A stretch of 29,384 nt of DNA from Sphaeroforma arctica JP610 (taxonomy: Eukaryota > Opisthokonta > Ichthyosporea > Ichthyophonida): positions 62,085-91,468 of the forward strand of contig NW_014040499.1 of the NCBI RefSeq assembly GCF_001186125.1, in the 5' to 3' direction. The position numbers and the translations under genes are program-made. A model generated the notes under the pieces. It was not told the DNA's origin and ran no database searches. It saw nothing but the letters and a program-made list of their open reading frames with translations. Position 1 is the stretch's first letter. Every line of letters starts with the position of its first letter. Of the stretch, positions 1-8,980 are shown one piece after another.

Positions 1-93
1 TATATATATATATAGAACAGATACAAATGTCAATGTGTATATTTGACACTGAATATACGCTAACTATATCAGCTCCAGAGAACAGAAACATAC

Positions 94-218
94 CAGGCAT
101 GAGATCGACAACATGGCAAATATCGTAATGAAGTATCCCAGGGCTTTCACTGACCGTGAAACGCGCAGTACAAACGTAGTGTGTTGCAAATCTCCTTCCG
201 TTCGAAGCGTTATGTCAT
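94..218 (-). CDS. Unknown membrane-protein gene, exon 6 (predicted membrane segment)
   Basis: The acceptor GCTTTCAACAG and a GTATGTTTC donor bound 125 nt entered in phase 1. It encodes [18 protein letters not shown], then [18 protein letters not shown] and LSISCL. The hydrophobic end with basic residues just before it is the only membrane-segment candidate in the visible part. The next exon is beyond the window. Confidence 0.72.
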
Positions 219-3168
219 CTGTTGAAAGCAAGTCGATATATATATATATACTAGCATTAGCATTGATGTAGTTTTAACATCCACCTTTCCAAAAACCGTA
301 TACTCAGTGTCTGGTATCACATTTGTACCACATCGAGGTACCCCTCAGACCAAGAGCTGGTTGCTGACTCTGTAAGACTTGATAGGGTTCTACTAGCGTT
401 GGCGAGGGTAAACCATAACCTATTGCTGTAAATAGAATTCACAGTCACCAAACCGATACGTACCGATATCCGTGGGGAGTTCGGGTAGCGTGGGGAAGAT
501 TTTGGGAATGTGAAGGGCATCTAAGAGGGTCTCTGGTTGGTCTGCAGGCACTTGGTCCTCTGCTTCTGGCTGAGCCACGGCCAAATACATCTCCACTTGC
601 TCACCCCCCTCTTCCTGATGTTCTAGTAGCATCAGAATCTGCGGGTAGTTCTGTGGGTGTGCCGACGAGTTGTTGTGGGCATGAGGTTGACCGAGAGAAA
701 GTACAGACCCGCACGGTGCAGCCCTAAAACCCTAAACCCTAAACACGATGTGTGCGTAAGTATACATATGATCCACGCACAGATAGGGTACAGTGATGCT
801 TAACGTATGACCAACATACGATAGACGCACGCCAGTGAATGGCACACACAAACACCAGGCACAGGCACAACACAGAGACATACCAGAAACAAGAGGCTAT
901 ATAGATGCACACGAGCATTGAGCTCAGACACACATGTGGTATAGATGTGTACACGTGGGATATAGAGTGAAATGATTGATAGACATCCATGCCCAGGCGC
1001 ACATGTACAACACTCGCGCACACAGAAAAAAATGCGCGCGGGCAAAGTACACACTAGTTCCTCGAGAATAAAACACACTACACAATGAATATATGCATGC
1101 AAACTTAAACGAACCGTACAAACATCACATACGGGCACACTGGCAATTGGCATCTCCAGCATCATTTCCTCTACAACAGAGTGGCGTGTACTGGAGCTGA
1201 ATCGACTGAATCGCGACATGTGACTGGCGCTGCAGGTGGGAAGAATAAAGTAAGCACCCAACGAGCAATTGGACGACAGTACTTAGGGTTTAGTGTTTTA
1301 GTGTTTAGTGTGTATATACGCATGTACGCATGTATGCATGCATGATTGTATGTATGTGTGTATGTATGTCTGTATATATATACATATATATATATGCATG
1401 ATTGCATATATGTGTGTATGTTTATGTACCTTTAGGGACGGCGGACTGGACAACTGCATTTATCGAGGATAGACGAAGCGACAATAGCCCGAGAAACACA
1501 TCTTTCGTATATACATACATACATACATACATACATACAATACAATACACTCTGCCCTATATAGTGCGTGCCTGATGCTTTTCCGAGTGTATCATATACA
1601 CAACGCAGTTCTAATGCACATATCGAGAATATGAATGTATGGGTATGTGCCTCTATGTAGTATGTACGCATGCCATCAAAACACATGCGTATGATAAAAA
1701 CACATGCGTATGATACGAAGCTGAGGGTCTACGATAATGCCACAGGTGCTAGCGAAGCTTCGATTGTTGTAGGACAGCCTCAAGTGGCTTACGAACTACA
1801 GCCCTTCAGACAAACGAAAGCTTTAGGCCACTCCCGGAGGTATCACACCAATTCATTTACTAGCAAATGTATTATAGCTAAGAAAACGTCGTACACACAA
1901 TTGCCAACCCATATTCATATACACTTGTATGACGAGGATAAACCTCGAGCGCAAAGGTACATATACACTCGTAAAACAATATTTTAAGACTTGTATAAGA
2001 ATACGTATACACGTATTAAGATACACACGCACACGTAGAAAGATACATACGCACTACTTTCTCCATGTCAACATACTATGAGATGTGCGACATAACATCG
2101 TCCTCAGCATCGCCACTTCCGCCACGGCCAATGTTCATAAACAAATGGGACAAATCCATAGAGCCGGACTCGTCTGTGGCGATAGCCGTGTGGTTCAACA
2201 CACTTCCTAATAGAGGAGTCTTCTCAGTATCGTCATCCTCTGTGCTTTTGGGACCCTCATGCATTTGTACCGGCACGATGAGTGTTTCCTAAAACGGGTA
2301 CAGGAGAAATGGACAGGACAATTGGGATTTATGTCATTCTCAGCTCATATCGTAATAACTGATGAGTTTTTAGCTTGAATACCGTTGCAGCTGTAACTAA
2401 CTATCCAGCCGACTACGCAGCAGATTTCTATCAACATCACCTCCTTCACATCGAAGCATTTAGAATCATTGGTTACTATGGATGTATGATCTAATTAGAT
2501 CTAGACTAGCTGCGCAGACTGTAGTGGTCGGATCATACAAAACTGGTGTTCATTCTGCGTAACAAAATTCAGACTGAGGACTAATACAACAGAAATAGTC
2601 CCTTTATGGATAATAGATTGTCCAGTGAAGACCTAGCTGTATGTTAAGATGTAACCGAAGCCGCGCCTACGAAGAGTTCTGGATTTCATCTAGCCGACGA
2701 CGACAAAATGTTGGTTTCAGATAGCAATTTAACTTATGATCGTAATGTGCTATGTATGTATTCGCAAATACGACGCCATCAACATATCGTTACGCATATA
2801 GCCAGTATGTCCGATGTCGTTGTAAAATGCAGGTGGTTGACTATGTGAATCAACAATCCCAAAGCATACATGTAAATCCATTTCCACAAGAACACATATT
2901 CATTGGTTACTTCCAATTGTGGATGATTGACAGCCCGGCACCAAAATAATAAACCGACAGATATAGTGCATGTAATTCTGCAGACTGAAATGAAGATTCG
3001 AAATATTATATATATATTCCAATATGAATATACAACCAATATCGGGAATACAGACAATATATATTCATTGTACAAAAGAGAGAAAATACATACACGCAGA
3101 CATTCACACATAGACGCACATACATATATACGTGAATATATCGATATTCATATGGAAATCCAATATAC

Positions 3169-3202
<34 letters not shown>

Positions 3203-3492
3203 ATATTTAATATATATATATATATATATATATACTAAAATTTACATATATATATACATACACACACACACAGATATATATAAATATATATGTGTATATA
3301 TATATGTATATATAATAATATAATAGTATAAAAAATAGAATAATATAATAATAGAATAATATATATATATATATATATATTAACGTATATATATATATGT
3401 ATATACATTAAAATATACTTATATATATATATATGTACATATACACATACACAAACACATATATATACATATCTGTGTATGTATACATACAT

Positions 3493-3531
<39 letters not shown>

Positions 3532-3532
3532 G

Positions 3533-3568
<36 letters not shown>

Positions 3569-4063
3569 GTTGTGTGTGTGTGTGTGTGGTGTATGTATGT
3601 GTTTAAATACAGTTACAGATAAGAATATAAAAAAAGTTTATATACAGTTACAGATAAGAATATATACATGAATATATAGGATATAAACAGATATCAACAA
3701 AGCATGCTTATATGCGTGCACTTTCAAATACATACATAAAATGAATATATATAAAATCGCACGATATTGATATGTTTTCGAGTCTCTTGAACATATACAT
3801 GAGGCTCGGCTACTTAGTTGAAATAGTATACATTCTGTCCCATTACACACTACTTCCTCGAAACATACCCCGTGGTCTTTTTCTGGTGCGGCAGGCACCA
3901 CGATTGCATTGCTGGCCTGGCTATGCCCAATCATCTCTTGCAAAGTCTGTGTACGAATGAAGCACTCTTCCGCCACCGACGGTAGATCTAGCGCGAGTGT
4001 GGACACCTCAATCTCTCTCTCTCGCGAGATCGAGCGATCTCGATTCGATAATTGTCGTTCCAT
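94..4063 (-). CDS. Multi-exon gene of unknown function, 5' part, probable membrane protein (partial)
   Basis: Six exons were joined by splice consensus and phase: 4063-3869, 2288-2077, 1229-1133, 650-464, 419-342 and 218-94. All five junction phases agree, giving 298 residues with no internal stop, and the last exon ends at a GTATGT donor so the gene continues off the left edge. The first ~280 residues are hydrophilic and Ser/Glu/Pro-rich. Residues 87-92 (EKTPLL) fit the acidic dileucine sorting pattern [DE]xxxL[LI]. Residues 282-298 ([17 protein letters not shown]), preceded by basic residues, look like a membrane segment. This would suit a long cytosolic N-terminus before a membrane domain, perhaps an endomembrane or lysosomal protein. 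I do not recognise the family. The chosen ATG at 4063 is the last in-frame Met before the clearly coding stretch. The frame stays open upstream to about 4201, so an earlier start is possible. Confidence 0.72.
342..419 (-). CDS. Unknown membrane-protein gene, exon 5
   Basis: 78 nt entered after CAGCAATAG in phase 1 and left before GTACCT in phase 1. It encodes [18 protein letters not shown], then QQPALGLR. The intron separating it from exon 4 is only 44 nt, very short next to the kilobase introns elsewhere, so this junction is less secure than the others. Confidence 0.55.
464..650 (-). CDS. Unknown membrane-protein gene, exon 4
   Basis: Acceptor CACCCACAG before AACTACCCG; a second in-frame acceptor (CCGCAG, exon start 638) would drop four residues, so NAG-type variation is possible. 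The exon encodes an acidic stretch beginning [18 protein letters not shown] and ending LPELPTDI, then a GTACGT donor in phase 1. Confidence 0.75.
723..745 (+). repeat. Interstitial telomere-like CCCTAAA run
   Basis: CCCTAAAACCCTAAACCCTAAAC, about three CCCTAAA units, lies in the intron between exons 3 and 4 of the left-edge gene. A related degenerate run on the opposite strand sense (AGGGTTTAGTG at about 1286) lies 560 bases away in the preceding intron. Confidence 0.6.
1133..1229 (-). CDS. Unknown membrane-protein gene, exon 3
   Basis: A strong acceptor (TTCTTCCCACCTGCAG) and a GTATGT donor bound 97 nt. The exon enters by completing a Tyr codon and exits in phase 0. It encodes [18 protein letters not shown], then [14 protein letters not shown]. 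The Ser/Arg-rich first half carries RFSS-type sites that could be phosphorylated (inference). Confidence 0.78.
1314..1546. repeat. TATG/TA microsatellites and (ATAC)n run
   Basis: Intronic simple sequence: mixed TATG, TGTA and TA units to about 1430, then a clean (ATAC)n tract at about 1509-1540. They fill much of the intron between exons 2 and 3 of the left-edge gene. Nothing coding is seen between them. Confidence 0.75.
2077..2288 (-). CDS. Unknown membrane-protein gene, exon 2 (acidic, dileucine-like motif)
   Basis: The acceptor CCCGTTTTAG precedes GAAACACTC. The exon encodes [12 protein letters not shown], then an acidic run, TEKTPLLGS, and a Gly/Asp-rich end closing at DDVMSHIS. It exits in phase 2 as TA followed by GTATGT, and TA joins the C that opens exon 3 to make a Tyr codon. 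The same bases also form a TAG stop if the intron is retained (see findings). Confidence 0.72.
3157..3600. repeat. Large (TA)n/(CA)n microsatellite block
   Basis: About 440 bases of almost pure TA, TATG and CA/TG repeat within the 1.6-kb first intron of the left-edge gene. Open frames here encode only Ile/Tyr/His runs and are artefacts of the repeat. The rest of the intron (2289-3156) shows no gene I can support. Confidence 0.9.
3869..4063 (-). CDS. Unknown membrane-protein gene, exon 1 (start codon)
   Basis: 65 codons from ATG, beginning MERQLSNRD and ending EKDHG, then a GTATGT donor; it exits in phase 0. Residues 20-65 are well-mixed in composition and look coding, unlike the flanking AT-rich DNA. 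Residues 7-18 come from a short GA/CT-rich stretch (TCGATCTCGCGAGAGAGAG on minus), so the extreme N-terminus is less certain. Confidence 0.65.
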
Positions 4064-5162
4064 TGTGAATATAGATAAATATCTATCCAATTTATTGTTC
4101 CTTAAAGTTTTATGATGTACCGCGCGGCCGTGGGGCGTGGGATGAGATGAAAAGTGGAGTACTATGTATTGATTATCTCGAGTACTTAACTCGCATTCCA
4201 ATGTCTAAATCACTTATCACCACAGTAGAGCCTGTAGAGGAGACGTGTACAAAGAATTACCCAGGCGGTGTATGTATGAATGTAATGTAAAGTGGTGACT
4301 TGTACAATAGGTTACTTCGACAGACAGGAGGCCGCTGACAAAGTAGGCAGTGTGAGTGGACACTGAGAGTATGATTGAACCCCAGTCACGGCTCACGAGT
4401 GTATTCACATGTCTGGGACTCTGGATTGTGCCGACCACTCGGACAGTGGAACTCTAATTAAAATTATTTTACTTCGAAATAGGCTCTTGTGGGTGGTGCC
4501 GGGCGTCAACCAGTCGTATCAGAATTTAAATAAAATGAGGTGTTTCAATACGCCTCAAAAATCCTTTTTTTTTAAATCATGACAAGTATGTAGACTCACA
4601 ATATAAAGATCTTGCGATTTTGGCGTTCTTTTTATTATTTTATTTAGAAGGCTATGGAGTATGTTCTCATTGTTCTGGACTAAAAAAATTATATATTTAT
4701 TAGGGTGATTGGCGATTGCACCTCTCACTCTTTCAGGCTTTCTCTCCGCGACATCCCCCAGTCCCAGACTCAGCCTGCCAGGGGCCCAGTGACAGACTGA
4801 CAGACCAGTACCCTGTGACCTGTGTGAATGACTGAATACTGAATTGAGAATTTCAAATGTCCACAATTCCGGCATTTCACTATCATGAGTTCATGACACA
4901 TAGCCCTTGGTGACAGGTGAAATGAAAAAAGGCGGTCTATGTATTACAGTAGTACTTCATGTGCCCGCCGAACCACATAATCGAAAATGAAATATAATTC
5001 ATCGAACCTTCGGAAAATATTCACTGATGCGTGGCCCCTCATGTAAATATTTAGCTTATATATATTTTACAGAAATTTCCCATCGTGTATAGCGTGCTGC
5101 TACGTTGCAACGTAAAGTGTAAGGGAATGACTTGATTCAAGTTGTTAGTGGTATAAGAGAAA
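4064..5162. other. Spacer between the left-edge gene and the YeeE/YedE gene
   Basis: About 1.1 kb without a supported gene. It must hold the promoter of the left-edge gene, which is transcribed leftward from here, and the 3' flank of the YeeE/YedE gene. A 107-codon minus-strand frame at 4555-4875 runs through T-rich and CAGT/CTGA-rich simple DNA and is not credible. No terminal repeats or RNA gene were seen. Confidence 0.5.
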
Positions 5163-5168
5163 TTTATT
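5163..5168 (-). terminator. Poly(A) signal AATAAA of the YeeE/YedE gene
   Basis: AATAAA on the minus strand about 20 bases past the TAA stop of the transporter gene. The position suits a short 3' UTR. Confidence 0.6.
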
Positions 5169-5187
5169 TATGTTTATATAGCCCGAC

Positions 5188-6399
5188 TTATAAAAGATAC
5201 TTAATAAAAAGCCCTGTGGGAATGGCACCTGCAAACATTGCAATGACACCAAAAAATGAATTCAAGTTCATAAACCCCATTCCACTGATGCCATGACCGC
5301 TGGTACAGCCTCCAGCCATTCTCGCACCAAAAATCATGACAAATCCGCCCACCAATTGTCGAATCCATCCGAATGAATCAACGGAGTCTGCTACCCCATA
5401 GGAGTGTGATAGCATAGAGCTGAATAGACCACCCAGAAACGCACCTAGAACATAAATTACCTGCCAGTTATTGCTCATGCCGGATCTGAATTTGTCCACG
5501 TGTTCGTTGCGAACGCCACAATTTGCGACAATGCTCATGAAACTACTTGATCCCCCTACTGTGTCACGTACTAAAAGTACTATGGGTGCTTGGAGAATAC
5601 CCACGAGTAGACCACTAACCATGGGTGGCCAACTGAACCATGTTATGAAGCTCCCTACATTAGCAGAAGTCGTCACCTCAGTTTCCCAGGGTACCATCGC
5701 CTCTAACAGACTCACACATACAAGCAATACACATGCAAATGGTAAGGCCAAGTGGTGGAAGGGTGTGTTTAGCTTCAAGTGCAGGAATGTCTCTGGCAAT
5801 ATTCCAATTTCCTGGATGGAAGATCTGAGAGTCGGCTCAACGTAGCTGTACACGGCAGCGGCCAGGAGACCTCCAATAAAGGTTACCCAGGAGTAGGCCA
5901 GGCCACCTCCCATTTGTATGTAAACGTTCCCGGGACAGGAACCAGCAATAGACATGCCAGTACCCAGCATAAGACCACCTAATGATGTCATCAAAAGTCC
6001 CCTCGAATTAGTGCAGTTACCGTACTCTTCCACAGCTTTTAAGAAGTATGGACGCGTGCGAGGCATAACTGACAGCACCGACAGGGTTACGAGCGACGAA
6101 ATCATGGCCATGAAGAACATCTTAAACATGATGAATTTTTCAAAGACCATCTGTCCAGCTATGTTCCCCGGTTCAAACACTCTCCCCTTAGAGAGTGCGA
6201 ACCCGAAGACAATACCAGAAAAAACCATAATTGTGTATGTAATGTGAGCTGGAGGATTTATGAACAGGGGACCTTTTGTTTTCCCTGCAGTTTTAGATTG
6301 GAGCTCGGAAGTAACCGGCTTTAGAGGAGTTTTTTCATTTGTTTTGGTATACATTGTAAATATCTGTGTTGACTTTTGTGGAACCGTGGAGTGCTGCAA
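5188..6399 (-). CDS. YeeE/YedE (TsuA-like) family membrane transporter, intronless
   Basis: 403 residues in a single open frame. The protein is a polytopic membrane protein with two repeated halves, the hallmark of the YeeE/YedE (Sulf_transp) family, whose bacterial members import thiosulfate. Each half carries the family's Cys-Gly signature: GMSIAGSCPGN (residues 148-158, C155) and GARMAGGCTSGHGISGMG (358-375, C365). The conserved Cys residues line the substrate path in characterised members. Hydrophobic segments lie at roughly 53-70, 92-112, 134-153, 168-186, 217-235, 256-277, 313-332, 346-363 and 380-402. Residues 64-90 (GFALSKGRVFEPGNIAGQM) match the N-terminal half of eukaryotic homologues. 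Length and both motifs look intact. The start is ambiguous: the TATA-like site sits ~36 bases before this ATG, so Met16 (6354) may be the true start. Substrate specificity is inferred from the family only. Confidence 0.93.
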   Translation of the reverse strand: MQHSTVPQKSTQIFTMYTKTNEKTPLKPVTSELQSKTAGKTKGPLFINPPAHITYTIMVFSGIVFGFALSKGRVFEPGNIAGQMVFEKFIMFKMFFMAMISSLVTLSVLSVMPRTRPYFLKAVEEYGNCTNSRGLLMTSLGGLMLGTGMSIAGSCPGNVYIQMGGGLAYSWVTFIGGLLAAAVYSYVEPTLRSSIQEIGILPETFLHLKLNTPFHHLALPFACVLLVCVSLLEAMVPWETEVTTSANVGSFITWFSWPPMVSGLLVGILQAPIVLLVRDTVGGSSSFMSIVANCGVRNEHVDKFRSGMSNNWQVIYVLGAFLGGLFSSMLSHSYGVADSVDSFGWIRQLVGGFVMIFGARMAGGCTSGHGISGMGFMNLNSFFGVIAMFAGAIPTGLFIKYLL

Positions 6400-6434
6400 A
6401 ATCTGGATTTGGTCTTCTTTGTTGGCTTTATGAG

Positions 6435-6442
6435 CTTATATA
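6435..6442 (-). promoter_or_regulatory. TATA-like box upstream of the YeeE/YedE gene
   Basis: TATATAAG on the minus strand. With a usual 25-30 base spacing, transcription would begin near 6408. That leaves almost no leader for the ATG at 6399 but about 55 bases for the ATG at 6354. Confidence 0.45.
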
Positions 6443-7302
6443 TACAACGACAATAGAGCAAATTTTGTAAAAAGGTATGCGTAACAGACTAAATAAATAC
6501 TATGTAAATATGATAGCAGCTGCACCGCTTACGCCGTCGCCTGTTTTTAAAGAAGGCACCCCCACCACCGCCCCCCTCGCCCCTCCCCGACTCCAGAGTC
6601 TGTACTTGCAAGAAGGGAAATAATTTCAAAAAAACCAAAACCAAAAAGTCAATTTGTATCGAAGTTTATTTTTGATTTCTATTATTACTATTTTTAAAAA
6701 ATAAATTTATTGAACAAAAAAATATCTATGTCCGGCTATGGGCCTAAGAGGTTAGAACCCTACGGCCCGACGATCAGCCCATACATACATACCCCCAATG
6801 GCCGAGATGGGCGTGAAAGAAATATTGCTAACGACCGATCTATTTCTTATAATTGATAGATAATTATGATATCCAACGTAAACATGTTATTACTATACTA
6901 TCAAGCCGCTCAATGGATAGTAGGATAAAGAAGCACATTATCTCTTCACCTTTACTGGGTACACTCTTTTATTTTATGTCCGTAGGCCAATGTTAATGTG
7001 TACAGAAGTTTTGTAGACGATTGATTATTGGTCACGAGAGCTACCGGCAATCGTTAAAAACCTGTTGTTTCTAAAAAAAAACAATTGTTTGCCTGATGCG
7101 GTGAGCCGGGGAGCCGGTGATGCCCTCAGGGCTCAGGCGGTCAGGCCTCAAGGGGCTCAAGTCTCAAGAGTCAAGACTATGGTATTTATGTACTCTAAGA
7201 ACAAATAGAGAATAGCGAGAGTGATTCTTCACTCCTAAGTACTGACTACACACGACCGAGCAGTATATATTTTGTTGTATTGGCCCCCTGGCATGGCCCC
7301 GT

Positions 7303-7374
7303 GGCCCCATGGCCCCATGGCCCCATGGCCCCATGGCCCCATGGCCCCATGGCCCCATGGCCCCATGGCCCCAT
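7303..7374. repeat. Tandem 8-bp repeat GGCCCCAT, nine perfect copies
   Basis: Nine uninterrupted GGCCCCAT units, with imperfect units just before (GGCATGGCCCCGT). Each junction makes the palindrome CCATGG. The minus strand reads as a Gly/His/Ala/Met/Pro/Trp repeat, a by-product of the 8-bp period. It is very GC-rich against an AT-rich background. Confidence 0.9.
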
Positions 7375-7409
7375 AGGCCCATACATTCGGCCAAGCCCAT
7401 TCCGACACA

Positions 7410-7660
7410 TCATTATTATACGGTAACGCAGTTCACAGTTCAGTGAGTTCTCAGTTCACACTGTCACGAGTCACGACTTACGACACTGACGACAGTCAAG
7501 TCACGCCGACAGTCACAGACTCACGGTGTCACCTCACGGCTCACTGCCTAGTAAGTCAGTGACTTCAGTCGTCAGAGCTAGAGTAGAGACTAGTAGAGAC
7601 TCTCTCTACTCTACTACTACTATACTAGTAGAGAGAGAAGAGTATTTACAGAGAGCGAGA
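7410..7660. repeat. Cryptically simple CAGT/GTCAC/CTCTAC-rich tract
   Basis: Dense short words (CAGTTCACAG, GTCACGAGTCACGA, GACTCTCTCTAC) recur without a fixed period. A perfect hairpin lies at 7592-7610 (AGTAGAGA/TCTCTACT, 3-base loop), followed by a second CTCTACTA...TAGTAGAG pair. No coding content. Confidence 0.5.
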
Positions 7661-8080
7661 GTGAGAGGAGCTAAACACTCGCGGTAAATAAAACTTAGGT
7701 CCGTCGCTGACTCGTTGCGACGTAGACTCTGTGAGTCTGTATTCTGTAGTCTGTCGCATAGGCTCGTATGTATGTACAATTGTTTATTGTATGTACATAT
7801 GTATGTAGCCTCCCTTCTAAAAAAAGATTTTTTTTCTTTTTTTGGGGTGCAACGTCTGGTAAATCAGACCACTTGTCGACCCCATCACCTGACTGAGGCT
7901 GACTGCCAGCAGGTGTCACCTTTTCAGGCGGCCGAAATACTCATTTTGTTTTTTTTATAAAAAAGCACACGTGTAGTATACTAGCTCTAGCGAGTGTAGT
8001 AACAACATAGCCTGTACAAATATTTAAAATATACAAGTATACACTATATCACTGTACCAAGTCATCAATATCTGCACAAC

Positions 8081-8087
8081 TATATAA
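8081..8087 (+). promoter_or_regulatory. TATA box of the small Cys-rich protein gene
   Basis: TATATAA lies 83 bases before the ATG at 8170. This predicts a start near 8110 and a leader of about 60 bases. Confidence 0.45.
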
Positions 8088-8169
8088 ACCCCTGAGGAAA
8101 GCGGGACAGAGCCGCATATAATACAATATCTATAAATCAATACAAAGCGAAACTAAACAATCAAGTACT

Positions 8170-8292
8170 ATGTGTTTCAGAACTGCCTGTGGACAATGTC
8201 AGAAACCTACCTGGGCCGGTTGTGGTAATCATATCGAGTCCGCTTTGAGTGGTGTTGCCCCCGAAGACCGTTGCCAGTGTCCGAAGAAATAA
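8170..8292 (+). CDS. Small conserved Cys-rich protein (40 aa)
   Basis: A complete 40-residue frame, ATG to TAA, beginning MCFRTACGQCQKPTWAGCGN and continuing HIESALSGVAPEDRCQCPKK. It has a CxxC pair (C7, C10), the TWAGCG motif (C18), a conserved-type His21, and a closing CxCP (C35, C37). This pattern, an MC start, CxxC, TWxGCG, H, then RCxC near the end, belongs to a family of tiny conserved proteins I know from fungi, plants and bacteria. I know of no assigned function. The Cys/His arrangement suggests one small metal (probably zinc) site, which is inference. It is the only plus-strand gene here, with its own TATA-like box. It lies tail-to-tail with the giant gene and back-to-back with the YeeE/YedE gene. 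Confidence 0.85.
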   Translation: MCFRTACGQCQKPTWAGCGNHIESALSGVAPEDRCQCPKK

Positions 8293-8927
8293 TTCTCTCG
8301 TTCTGGTGTTTAGGATATGGACCAAGACGTTCCGACATTCTCAAGGTGGCTTGCATAGAAGCGAAATCTGTGCTCGAGTGACAAAGTAAATCTTCAATTT
8401 ATGTACGATACTACCTATACGACTATAGGGGAAGCGCACAAATGATGGCCTGCTAACGAATAGAACTTGGTAACTTATGGTCATTCGATGGGGAATTGAA
8501 AGATTGGAGGTATGGCATTGTTACTTCAATGCTAAACCTTTCTCAGTCTGGAGTGAATCTCAAACGGGCTTTCACAAAGCTTTAGTATGTAGATCGCAAG
8601 AACTGAAAAATATTGCAATCCTTATTGAACATAAATACATGACCCTCTAGAAGAAGAATAAAATAATATTCCTGATCGTAATATTCATATATGCCTAATT
8701 TTGGTCGCGAACAAATTATGAGCTTTATACATTATTCGGCATCTAAGGTACTGTCTGGTCTTGCGCATTTTCTAAAACATGAAATATTGCGCTGTGGTTT
8801 AGCACGAACGAAGTAAACTCTAAAATTGATTTTCCTGTAATACACCCTTTAGGACGACCATATCAGTTGTATATACGAAGGCACGGCAATAAACGCCATA
8901 TTTGAGGATATCTGAGGATGTACATAT
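8293..8927. other. Spacer between tail-to-tail genes
   Basis: Holds the 3' flank of the small Cys-rich gene. Candidate plus-strand poly(A) signals AATAAA lie at 8657-8662 and 8888-8893. No open frame of coding quality or repeat was seen. Confidence 0.5.
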
Positions 8928-8933
8928 TTTATT
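8928..8933 (-). terminator. Poly(A) signal AATAAA of the giant ELM2-SANT gene
   Basis: AATAAA on the minus strand, 48 bases after the stop codon of the terminal exon. Confidence 0.55.
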
Positions 8934-8980
8934 ATCTTCGTAGGTATTCATGTTCCCTCTGTTTCTATCTTAATCTCACA

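Larger units (their letters stand above)
6443..8080. other. Non-coding spacer with simple and cryptically simple DNA
   Basis: No supported gene in about 1.6 kb. It contains a C-rich stretch (6555-6592), an AT-rich stretch, a possible pol III-like patch (6730-6790), an 8-bp tandem repeat (7303-7374), a 250-base CAGT/GACT/CTCA-rich tract (7410-7660) and two T-rich runs (7822-7845, 7947-7960). Open frames here are products of these repeats. Confidence 0.6.

Noticed and set aside
1431-1454. 24-nt micro-exon candidate on the minus strand (TTGTCCAGTCC...CTAAAG before GTACAT)
   Set aside because: No reading phase lets it join both neighbouring exons of the left-edge gene, while direct splicing of 2077 to 1229 fits.
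1670-1987. 105-codon plus-strand frame with a coding-like middle ([20 protein letters not shown])
   Set aside because: It begins and ends in microsatellite sequence and lies in an intron of the minus-strand gene. No splice partners or homology were recognised.
3132-3504. Tyr/Ile/His-rich frames on both strands
   Set aside because: Translation of (TA)n and (CA)n microsatellites.
4555-4875. 106-codon minus-strand frame
   Set aside because: It crosses T-rich and CAGT-type simple DNA, ends in a poly-Lys artefact, and has no splice context or motif.
6725-6790. Possible tRNA-derived SINE head (minus strand GGGTTCTAACC like a B box, GC-rich 50-base patch in AT-rich DNA)
   Set aside because: No convincing A box at the right distance, no cloverleaf, no target-site duplication and no second copy in the window.
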